Origin: a virus
Direction: 5' to 3' (one strand)
Virus record (IMG/VR): IMGVR_UViG_3300043395_001441
Location: 1 to 28,086 of that record
DNA length: 28,086 bases
The notes under the pieces were generated by a model, which did no database searches, was not told the origin of the DNA, and saw nothing but the letters and a program-made list of their open reading frames with translations. Positions 9,805-16,321 of the stretch are shown here, in pieces; within the stretch, counting starts at the first letter, position 1; every line of letters starts with the position of its first letter. Both the position numbers and the translations under genes were made by a program.

Positions 9805-10248
9805 ATGGCAAAAATACCTTTACCAGAACTAGGTCAACCGCTTGACGTTTCATATATATATCAAATTGCAAATGCAATTAATGAGTTATCATTACAGATT
9901 TCTCCAGCAATATATAAATATGTTACAGTGGATGTCCCTAATGGAGTATCACAAAATGCAAAGGCATCTGAAACAAGAATAATTGCAGGCTATACAGATG
10001 TTGTAAAAAGTTCTAATCAGAGTATCGGAAGCCAGCAACCTTTTTCGTATAACTTTCCCGCAGATTTTAAATTTGCCCCAATTGTTACAGCAAGTCCAAT
10101 TAATATTGGCGGAACAGAAGCAGGAAAAAATGTTTCGGTAGTAATAAAAAGTATTACTACATCAAAGGTAGATGGCGTTGTTAATTTTAATTCTAGTGGA
10201 GATGTATCCATTGGTATTAATTTAATTATTGTCGGCATACCCAATTAA
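9805..10248 (+). CDS. Tail appendage protein, last gene of tail module
   Basis: This 147-aa protein has its own strong ribosome binding site (AGGAGG at 9795-9800) after a 16-base gap, unlike its overlapping neighbours, which suggests separate tuning of its translation. The N-terminal part (PLPELGQPLDVSYIYQIANA) is helical. The C-terminal half is beta-rich with FAPIVTASPINIGG and a terminal LIIVGIPN, a layout seen in small trimeric appendage proteins. No enzyme motif is present. The family is not firmly recognised; tail role by position. Confidence 0.55.
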   Translation: MAKIPLPELGQPLDVSYIYQIANAINELSLQISPAIYKYVTVDVPNGVSQNAKASETRIIAGYTDVVKSSNQSIGSQQPFSYNFPADFKFAPIVTASPINIGGTEAGKNVSVVIKSITTSKVDGVVNFNSSGDVSIGINLIIVGIPN

Positions 10249-10439
10249 TGATTAAATGTAAAAAATGTTTAAAAAATATGATGGTAGACAGAGTATACAA
10301 CTCATTCTCTCATATAGAAATATATTGTTTTATTTGTGGATCAAGAAAATTTTTTCATCCACCGTCTGATTCGGAGGAAGGTAGATGGTTGCTAAAAAAG
10401 GAATTAGAACGAGCGAAGAATACAATCTCTCCCCTGTAA
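10248..10439 (+). CDS. Small zinc-ribbon protein
   Basis: This 63-aa protein has two CxxC pairs (C4/C7 and C27/C30) that would bind one zinc, then a conserved-looking stretch GSRKFFHPP and a helical, basic C-terminus. The ATG overlaps the upstream stop by one base, and the 3' end overlaps the next gene by 55 bases. Such small zinc-ribbon proteins are common in compact phage genomes and are usually nucleic acid- or protein-binding. The function is unknown. Confidence 0.65.
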   Translation: MIKCKKCLKNMMVDRVYNSFSHIEIYCFICGSRKFFHPPSDSEEGRWLLKKELERAKNTISPL

Positions 10440-10927
10440 TTCAGGGTAGTAAAAAAATTTGGTTTTTAAATAAAGATCTTGTAAGGGTAATTCATTCTAA
10501 TAGATCAAATGGTATTATGTCTATTTATAATATTACAAAAGATAAAATTGAAAGTTGTTTAATAAGCGAATTTAAAAATAAAAAAGAAAGAGCATATACT
10601 GTATCAGAAGCAGCAGATCTTGTCAATAGACATAGAAAATATATGCCAACATTAATGAAACGTGGAATAATACCTACTCCGATTGGAGCACAAAAAGATG
10701 GTCAAAGAGGATGGCAAGTAAGATCTTATTATTCAGAATCGCAAGTTAAAGAGATTCGTGATATACTGGCTACATACCATATTGGTAGACCAAGAAAAGA
10801 TAATTTAATAACAAACGATATCACTCCCACTAAGGCTGAATTGACACGCAGAATGGGAGATGGTATACTAACATATACAAAGACTGAAGATGGTAGATAT
10901 ATACCAGTTTGGTCAGAATCAATATAG
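10385..10927 (+). CDS. Helix-turn-helix (MerR/excisionase-like) DNA-binding protein
   Basis: The start at 10385 is fixed by GGAGGAAGG directly upstream, inside the zinc-ribbon gene. In the 180-aa product the segment AYTVSEAADLVNRHRKYMPT (about residues 69-88), followed by LMKRGIIPTPIG, reads as a winged helix-turn-helix of the MerR/excisionase type, with a wing-like WQVRSYY further on. A basic GRPRKDN stretch at about 134-140 resembles an AT-hook-type minor-groove contact. It sits at the border between tail and replication modules, and a strong promoter lies in its own 3' end, so it is a reasonable candidate for a transcriptional regulator. The target is not known. Confidence 0.65.
   Translation: MVAKKGIRTSEEYNLSPVIQGSKKIWFLNKDLVRVIHSNRSNGIMSIYNITKDKIESCLISEFKNKKERAYTVSEAADLVNRHRKYMPTLMKRGIIPTPIGAQKDGQRGWQVRSYYSESQVKEIRDILATYHIGRPRKDNLITNDITPTKAELTRRMGDGILTYTKTEDGRYIPVWSESI
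10841..10869 (+). promoter_or_regulatory. Strong sigma70-type promoter before the replication genes
   Basis: TTGACA at 10841-10846, a 17-base spacer, and TATACT at 10864-10869 form a near-perfect promoter. The spacer ends in TGG, giving also the extended -10 TGN element. It lies inside the 3' end of the helix-turn-helix gene, and the predicted start near 10876 gives a leader of about 65 bases to the gene at 10942. It probably drives the helicase-primase unit. Confidence 0.75.
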
Positions 10928-10941
10928 CAGAAGGGTATGAA

Positions 10942-11148
10942 ATGGAAGATACAAAAGTATCAGTAACACTTGGCTACACACTCAATCTTGGAAACTTTCA
11001 ATCTTTAAGATTAGACTTAGGTGTAGTAGATTCAAAACGTGATGGTGAAAATACAGATCAAGCATTTGAACGTGTATATAAATTTGTTGAAGATAAGTTA
11101 ACAACAAAAATTACAGAAGCAAAAGCAGAACTAGCCGAAAGCGAGTAG
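10942..11148 (+). CDS. Small conserved-looking hypothetical protein, first gene of replication unit
   Basis: I choose ATG 10942, with AAGGG at 10931-10935; the longer frame from a TTG at 10909 would overlap the upstream gene and lacks a good binding site. The 68-aa product has a beta-rich first half (VSVTLGYTLNLGNFQSLRLD) and then RDGENTDQAFERVYKFVEDK, a helix. I recall small phage proteins of this pattern beside replication genes, but no function is established to my knowledge. It is the first gene after the strong promoter at 10841, so it should be expressed well. Confidence 0.6.
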   Translation: MEDTKVSVTLGYTLNLGNFQSLRLDLGVVDSKRDGENTDQAFERVYKFVEDKLTTKITEAKAELAESE

Positions 11149-11149
11149 T

Positions 11150-11458
11150 GTGACAGACAAACAGAAGCGCATGGCTCTGTTGAGTAGGTTTGATAAACAC
11201 TATAAGTTTAAACTAGGACAAGGGCCACAGTATAATAAGTGGATTGAACAATGGTCTGCTGATGCATTAGTAGAGTCTTATGGACTTGATAAATGTTATC
11301 AATTATTAGAATATTATTTTGAAGTTACGGATAATCCAACATGGAATCATTTTGCTTATATTGCACATGATATACTGGAAGCAATACATCAACAACAAAA
11401 AGATTTAGAAGAAAGACAACAACGTAGGGAAAAAGCAAAGGAATGGCTAAGTGAATAA
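11150..11458 (+). CDS. Hypothetical protein upstream of DnaB helicase
   Basis: The product is a 102-aa helical, charged protein starting with GTG one base after the previous stop. It has several aromatic residues (YNKWIEQW, YYFEVTDNPTWNHFAY) and a highly charged C-terminal helix (about residues 83-100). It overlaps the helicase gene by 8 bases, so translation is probably coupled. Position and small size would fit a helicase-loading or helicase-associated factor, but no loader motif is visible, so this remains a guess. Confidence 0.6.
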   Translation: MTDKQKRMALLSRFDKHYKFKLGQGPQYNKWIEQWSADALVESYGLDKCYQLLEYYFEVTDNPTWNHFAYIAHDILEAIHQQQKDLEERQQRREKAKEWLSE

Positions 11459-12677
11459 TTCAGAATCAAAACTTATATCTGCCGTTCTTAAAGATAAGCA
11501 AGCGCATGTTATGCTTCAGGCCAATGTTGAGGGCATACTAAAAACACACTTAGATGTTTGGCAATTTATAAGAAAATATTATGAGCATAATGGAACAGTT
11601 CCTCCAACAGAATTAGTTGTAGAAAAATTTAGAGATTTTGAACCAGTAGATGGAATTGGTTCTACAAAGCATCATCTTGAAGAGTTACAATCTGAATATC
11701 TAGTTAATAGTCTTAAAGATATATTAAGATCTGCTGCGACAGAAGTTCAGGGTGGTCTTGGTGTCGAGGCATTAGAATCTTTAATATCAAAAACAGCAGA
11801 ACTTAGAAAAAACACAGCAGCAATTCGTGATATAGATGTAACAGATTTAGATTCTGCTATTGCATATTTTGAAAATCTTAAAAAGCAACAAGAGGCTGGT
11901 GCCCTTGGAATTAAAACTGGACTTCCAGGATTTGATAATTATTTGCCTTCTGGAATTATGCCAGGACAATTAGGAGTCTTTCTTGCATATCCAGGCATAG
12001 GAAAGTCATGGTTGTCCCTCTATTTTGCTGTACAGGCTTGGAAACAGGGTCGTAGTCCAATGATTATAAGTCTTGAAATGTCTGAGACAGAAGTGCGTAA
12101 TCGTGTATTTGCAATTATGGGCGAAGGATTATGGTCACATCGTAAATTAAGTGCTGGTCAAATTGAAATGGACATGTTGAAATCTTGGCATACTAAAAAT
12201 GTTCAGGGTAGACCAGAATTTCATATCATATCAAACGATACAGGCGGAGATATAACTCCACTAGTTTTGCGTGGCAAAATAGATCAATACAAACCAGACT
12301 TTGTTATTGTAGACTATTTACAATTAATGAGTCCTAATACTAAGTCTGACAATGAAACTATTCGTATGAAAAATCTTTCACGTGAATTAAAGTTAATGGC
12401 AATCGCTGAAGAAGTCCCAATTATTGCCATATCATCTGCTACCCCAGATGATGTCACTAAACTTGAAACAGTTCCAACACTTGGTCAAACAGCATGGTCA
12501 CGTCAAATTGCCTACGATGCTGACTGGGTTCTTGCTTTAGGTAGGGCTACAAATAGCGATATTATAGAGTGCGTATTTCGCAAGAACCGCAATGGTTTTA
12601 TGGGTGAATTTTTAGTTCAGGCTGACTTTGACAAGGGATATTATAGGTATAAAGATTATGAAGATAAGTCAGTATAA
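11451..12677 (+). CDS. dnaB: Replicative DNA helicase, DnaB family
   Basis: The 408-aa protein has an N-terminal helical domain (about residues 1-120) and a RecA-like C-terminal motor. Motifs seen: Walker A YPGIGKSW at 180-187 with K185, the catalytic Glu in SLEMSE (E209), and Walker B FVIVDYLQL with D288. Also present are a sensor-like stretch ISSATPDD and a late FRKNRNG segment with arginines suited to the ring interface. Length is a little short of cellular DnaB (about 450-470 aa) but both domains are present. It starts with GTG overlapping the preceding gene. It would unwind DNA at the fork and recruit the primase encoded just downstream. Confidence 0.9.
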   Translation: MNNSESKLISAVLKDKQAHVMLQANVEGILKTHLDVWQFIRKYYEHNGTVPPTELVVEKFRDFEPVDGIGSTKHHLEELQSEYLVNSLKDILRSAATEVQGGLGVEALESLISKTAELRKNTAAIRDIDVTDLDSAIAYFENLKKQQEAGALGIKTGLPGFDNYLPSGIMPGQLGVFLAYPGIGKSWLSLYFAVQAWKQGRSPMIISLEMSETEVRNRVFAIMGEGLWSHRKLSAGQIEMDMLKSWHTKNVQGRPEFHIISNDTGGDITPLVLRGKIDQYKPDFVIVDYLQLMSPNTKSDNETIRMKNLSRELKLMAIAEEVPIIAISSATPDDVTKLETVPTLGQTAWSRQIAYDADWVLALGRATNSDIIECVFRKNRNGFMGEFLVQADFDKGYYRYKDYEDKSV

Positions 12678-12685
12678 TATGTGCC

Positions 12686-13012
12686 ATGGAGACATATCAG
12701 CACAAACCTATAAAAAGGTTTGGGATGGACGGAATCATTTATGATGATTCCTCTATATATAGACTACAGCAAGAATATATCAGATTATTGGTATCTGAAA
12801 TGCGCTTGTCTGGATATGTTCCAAGATTTGATATTGACCCTCAGTTTACAATAGAATACAATGAAAAAAATAATACATATAATTTTATATTAAGTATATA
12901 TGGAATATATATAGGGAGAAAAAAGAGCGAATGGATACTAGGAATAGACGGTACGAAAGCAGTTCATACACAGCCAACCAGATTAAAAGAGTTCTCTCAG
13001 GATCTGGCATAA
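12686..13012 (+). CDS. Hypothetical protein between helicase and primase
   Basis: The 108-aa product starts at ATG 12686, 8 bases after the helicase stop, without a clear Shine-Dalgarno. The pattern SEMRLSGYVPRFDIDPQFTI followed by YNFILSIYGIYIGRKK suggests one alpha/beta domain; no known motif is seen. Its last 82 bases overlap the primase gene in another frame. I recall similar small proteins beside primases in actinobacterial phages, but the function is not known. Confidence 0.6.
   Translation: METYQHKPIKRFGMDGIIYDDSSIYRLQQEYIRLLVSEMRLSGYVPRFDIDPQFTIEYNEKNNTYNFILSIYGIYIGRKKSEWILGIDGTKAVHTQPTRLKEFSQDLA
12834..12862 (+). promoter_or_regulatory. Possible weak promoter before primase
   Basis: TTGACC at 12834-12839, a 17-base spacer and TACAAT at 12857-12862 match the consensus at 5 of 6 positions in each box. 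A transcript would start near 12869, about 60 bases before the primase ATG. It lies within coding sequence in an AT-rich genome, where such matches can occur by chance. Confidence 0.3.
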
Positions 13013-13875
13013 ATATAGAAAAAGAGGCAGAGTCTGAGTATGTTGTTTTTTGTCCATTTCACTCAAACCATAGGACACCTGCTGCAGAAATAAATAAGTT
13101 TAGTGGATTGTTTTTTTGTTTTTCTTGTAGTCATACTGCAGATTTAATAGAATTAGTTATGCATTGTTCAAATAGAACATATTTTGAGGCTATTAGATTT
13201 ATCAAAAGCAAAGAGGTTGAGGTTGATATTCTTTCTGATATATCTTCTAAGTTAGTAGAAAAAGAAGAATGGTCTGAGTTTGATATCAATGTAATAGATA
13301 GACTTTCCGCTCAGGCATTATCAAGCGACAGAGCCAAACAATATTTTGATGGTAGGAAAATAACAGATAATTCTATTAAAAAATTTAAACTTGGATATTC
13401 TGAAAATCAAGATATGGTAACTATACCTGTTCATAATCATGATGGACTATGTGTTGGATTTGTCGCTAGATCTATAAATGGAAAAGAATTTAAAAATACT
13501 CCAGGACTTCCAAAATCAAAATTACTATTTAATTTAAATCGCATTAAAAATGCAAGTCGTGTATATGTTGTAGAGTCATCATTTGATGCGATAAGACTAG
13601 ATCAGGTTGGTCTACCAGCAGTTGCTACCTTAGGAGCAAATGTATCATCAAAACAAATATCATTGCTTCAAAAATATTTTAACGATATAGTTATTATTGC
13701 TGATAATGATGATGCAGGAAACAACATGAAACAAAAAATATTAGAAAGATTAAATAACTCTGTTTCTATAATAAACCTAGAAAGTAAATATAAAGATATC
13801 GGGGACATGGATGATTCTGATATAATTAAGATAGATAAAAGTTTTACTGATCAAATACAAAGGATGCTAGTATGA
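12931..13875 (+). CDS. DNA primase (CHC2 zinc finger plus TOPRIM)
   Basis: The 314-aa protein starts at ATG 12931 with GGGAG and AAAGAG upstream. A zinc site is formed by C41, H44, C63 and C66 (CPFH and CFSC), the DnaG-type CHC2 finger that recognises the priming site. A shortened RNA-polymerase core follows, with the TOPRIM residues E215 in VYVVESSFDAI and D258/D260 in IIADNDDAGN. It is much shorter than cellular DnaG (about 580 aa) and has no visible helicase-binding domain at the C-terminus. It sits just after the DnaB helicase and overlaps the next gene by an ATGA junction. The primase call is strong; priming specificity is unknown. Confidence 0.88.
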   Translation: MDTRNRRYESSSYTANQIKRVLSGSGINIEKEAESEYVVFCPFHSNHRTPAAEINKFSGLFFCFSCSHTADLIELVMHCSNRTYFEAIRFIKSKEVEVDILSDISSKLVEKEEWSEFDINVIDRLSAQALSSDRAKQYFDGRKITDNSIKKFKLGYSENQDMVTIPVHNHDGLCVGFVARSINGKEFKNTPGLPKSKLLFNLNRIKNASRVYVVESSFDAIRLDQVGLPAVATLGANVSSKQISLLQKYFNDIVIIADNDDAGNNMKQKILERLNNSVSIINLESKYKDIGDMDDSDIIKIDKSFTDQIQRMLV

Positions 13876-14171
13876 AAAATAAAAATCATATGGAATGGTT
13901 ACAGGCTTTAAAAACCATGGGTCATAAAGAATATTGGACAAAGGCAAACATTGTAGAATTTTTTGCTTTTGTTGCCAAAGCAATAATTATTTTACCAGGA
14001 TTACTGTTTGATGTGAGTGTATGGTGGTTTTATATATTTGCATTAGTATCAAGTGTTGGACTTATTTGGTCATCTACTGTTAAAACAATACCTACCCTAA
14101 TTTGGTTTAATATTTTATGGTCAGTCCTTGCAATACTTTATATTGCAAAATATTTTGGAGTTATTCTTTGA
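13872..14171 (+). CDS. Small integral membrane protein coupled to halogenase
   Basis: The 99-aa protein has three hydrophobic segments, about residues 28-48 (IVEFFAFVAKAIIILPGLLF), 49-67 and 72-95, consistent with three transmembrane helices. The N-terminal 25 residues are charged (HMEWLQALKTMGHKEYWTK) and probably cytoplasmic. It joins the primase by an ATGA overlap and the halogenase by a TTGA overlap, so the two genes are likely made together. No signal for holin function other than size and helices is visible; a membrane partner for the halogenase is another possibility. Confidence 0.65.
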   Translation: MKNKNHMEWLQALKTMGHKEYWTKANIVEFFAFVAKAIIILPGLLFDVSVWWFYIFALVSSVGLIWSSTVKTIPTLIWFNILWSVLAILYIAKYFGVIL

Positions 14172-15625
14172 AAGTAGTTGTTGCTGGAGGCGGTACTGCT
14201 GGATATCTTGCTGCTTTAACAATTAATAAAAGATTGCCACACGCAGACATAACGGTAATAGATAGTTCTAGAGTTGGGGTGCTGGGTGCTGGAGAAGGAA
14301 CTACAACTAATTTTGCTTATATTTTTGATGAATTAGAATTACCAATAGATAAATTTATAGAGCATACTGGGTCAACATTAAAGAACGGTATAAAATTTAT
14401 AGGATGGTCTAAAAGACAAGATTCATACTTTCATCCATTAACAAATTATGTATCTGATAATGGTCTTACAAAAGAAGAACAATTAGAATTATTTAAGTTA
14501 GCATCTATAGAAGTTATGTCAAATAATAATAATTTAGATGATATTAATAAAGGGCTTAGTGCTACAAATAAAAATAAACTATCTTGGCCATATATTGGGT
14601 GGCATTTAGATGCTATTAAATTAGCAGAATTTTTTAAAGAAGAGTCAACAAAAAGAGGAATAAAAATAATAGATGATAAAATTAAACATGTTGGAGAGTT
14701 TAATGGAAATATTACTGTTATACACTGTGAGTCTGGTTCTTATCAATGTGATTTTTTAATAGATGCTACTGGATTTAAAAATTTATTTGTTGGGCATCAC
14801 TTACAATCTGAATGGGTTGATACATCAGAAAGTTTGCCTTGTACTAAAGCATTAGCATTCTTTTTACCACAAGATGAAAATTATTCTATGTGTACAGAAA
14901 TTATAGCAATGAAATATGGTTGGGTATGGAAGACACCGTTAAAACATAGATATGGATGCGGATATGTATACGATCCAAAATATACATCTAAGGAAAATGC
15001 ATTAGAAGAAATTTATACTCTTTTTAAAAAAGAAGATGTCAAAGTAGTTAATCATTTTGATTTTAAACCAGGATATTATAAAACACCATGGGTTAAAAAT
15101 TGTTTATCTGTTGGGCTTGCTGCGGGATTCTTTGAACCATTACATGCTACGTCTATTATGCTTACTATATACATGTTAAGATTGTTTACGTCTCCAGAAT
15201 TTTTAACTGAATATACATTAAATAATAATGAAACAGTTATTGAAAAATATAATGATTTGATATTACAAAAAAATAAAGAACTATTAGGATTTATTTATAT
15301 ACATTATTTAACTGACAAAGATAATTCTGAATTTTGGAAAAACTTTAAAATAGAAAATAAAATGCCAGAATATGCAGAAAATGTATTAAGAGAATTAGAT
15401 AAAGATTATATATCACAATACGTTATTTCAAATACTAATAAAACATTTGGATATCAGTCATGGATGACTACATATGTAAATACTGGACAGTTTAATAGAT
15501 CTAATTTGTATTCAGATTTGCAAACTAAGCAAGCATATGATAAACTGTATAATGAAGCAAAAAACTTTGAAGGAATAGATGTTAAAGAGTATTTATCTAA
15601 GCACTTGACAGATATTACCTTTTAA
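14168..15625 (+). CDS. Flavin-dependent (tryptophan) halogenase-like protein
   Basis: I place the start at TTG 14168, which overlaps the upstream TGA and has GGAG seven bases before it; the product is then 485 aa and begins directly with the FAD-binding strand (KVVVAGGGTAGYLAAL). Other family marks are GAGEGTT, KNGIKFIGW containing the candidate catalytic Lys72, and WVWKTP (W252, W254, P257), the halogenase WxWxIP motif with Thr for Ile. At GFFEPLHATSI the position that holds the second catalytic Glu in PrnA and RebH (PLEST) is His326. Overall length matches the family (about 500 aa). It would bind reduced FAD and use halide and oxygen. Substrate and halide are unknown, and activity with His326 is uncertain. 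AT-rich codon use matches the phage, so it is not a recent acquisition. Confidence 0.85.
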   Translation: MKVVVAGGGTAGYLAALTINKRLPHADITVIDSSRVGVLGAGEGTTTNFAYIFDELELPIDKFIEHTGSTLKNGIKFIGWSKRQDSYFHPLTNYVSDNGLTKEEQLELFKLASIEVMSNNNNLDDINKGLSATNKNKLSWPYIGWHLDAIKLAEFFKEESTKRGIKIIDDKIKHVGEFNGNITVIHCESGSYQCDFLIDATGFKNLFVGHHLQSEWVDTSESLPCTKALAFFLPQDENYSMCTEIIAMKYGWVWKTPLKHRYGCGYVYDPKYTSKENALEEIYTLFKKEDVKVVNHFDFKPGYYKTPWVKNCLSVGLAAGFFEPLHATSIMLTIYMLRLFTSPEFLTEYTLNNNETVIEKYNDLILQKNKELLGFIYIHYLTDKDNSEFWKNFKIENKMPEYAENVLRELDKDYISQYVISNTNKTFGYQSWMTTYVNTGQFNRSNLYSDLQTKQAYDKLYNEAKNFEGIDVKEYLSKHLTDITF

Positions 15626-15633
15626 TGTATACT
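15605..15633 (+). promoter_or_regulatory. Strong sigma70-type promoter before SSB, polymerase and recombinase
   Basis: TTGACA at 15605-15610, a 17-base spacer and TATACT at 15628-15633. The -35 box is inside the last codons of the halogenase gene. The predicted start near 15640 leaves a very short leader before AAAGGAG (15644-15650) and ATG 15656. The sequence from -10 to the ribosome binding site is almost the same as at 23391-23411. Confidence 0.8.
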
Positions 15634-15655
15634 AGTATAAAACAAAGGAGAAAAA

Positions 15656-16318
15656 ATGAGCGTTATTAAGGGACTAAAAAATATCAACGCCCTGCTCGAT
15701 AAGAAAAATGATGAAGGTGCACCAAAGGTGCGATGGCTCAAGTTGGCAGATGGACAATCTGTAAAGATTAGATTCATCGAAGAACTTGATGAAGATTCTG
15801 CACATTATGTAGAAGATCGTGGTCTTGCACTTGTTGTAAAAGAACATACAAATCCAAAGGACTATAAGCGTAAGGCTGTAGACACAATGGATACAGAAGG
15901 TCGTGACTGGGCTGAAGAGATGTATCGCAAAGATCCAAAGGGAAATAGTGGATGGCGTGGTCGTCTTCGTTTTTATTGTAATGTTCTTGTTGATGATGGG
16001 ATTGAAGATAAGCCCTATGTCGCAATTTGGTCTATGGGTGTAAGCAAGCAATCCGCATTCAATACAATTCGTGAATATGCACTAGAAACTGGTAGCATTT
16101 CAAATTTACAATGGAAGTTAAAGCGTAATGGTCAGGGAACTGAAACATCTTATACTTTAATTCCATCTGCTCCAGATAAGGAGCCATTTAAGTGGGAAGG
16201 TATTGAGCCATACCCATTGGAGAAGGCGCTTCGTCGTGTGCCATATGCCGAACAAGAAGCATTTTATCTTGGATTCGACTCTCCATCTACTACATCAGCG
16301 ACAAACATCGACTGGTAG
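15656..16318 (+). CDS. Single-stranded DNA-binding protein (gp32-like)
   Basis: The 220-aa protein begins with SVIKGLKNINALLDKKNDEG and WLKLADGQSVKIRFI. It continues with an OB-fold-like core including RGRLRFYCNVLVDDG, YVAIWSMGVSKQSAFNTI and NLQWKLKRNGQGT, a pattern I associate with phage gp32-type ssDNA-binding proteins. A zinc-binding Cys cluster as in T4 gp32 is not evident; only one Cys remains. It coats single strands during replication and recombination. Strong expression is indicated by a consensus promoter, an AAAGGAG site, and codon use that differs from the neighbours: 12 of 13 Arg codons are CGN, whereas AGA dominates elsewhere. It is followed by the polymerase and recombinase genes it would serve. 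Confidence 0.75.
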   Translation: MSVIKGLKNINALLDKKNDEGAPKVRWLKLADGQSVKIRFIEELDEDSAHYVEDRGLALVVKEHTNPKDYKRKAVDTMDTEGRDWAEEMYRKDPKGNSGWRGRLRFYCNVLVDDGIEDKPYVAIWSMGVSKQSAFNTIREYALETGSISNLQWKLKRNGQGTETSYTLIPSAPDKEPFKWEGIEPYPLEKALRRVPYAEQEAFYLGFDSPSTTSATNIDW

Positions 16319-16321
16319 TAG

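Noticed and set aside
12628-12678. TTGACA and TATAAT at the end of the helicase gene
   Set aside because: The two boxes are 39 bases apart and the TATAAT overlaps a stop-codon pattern (GTATAA) that recurs at gene ends.
13872-14171. Holin for the three-helix membrane protein
   Set aside because: No endolysin or lysis gene is nearby and the gene is coupled to primase and halogenase; size alone is not enough.
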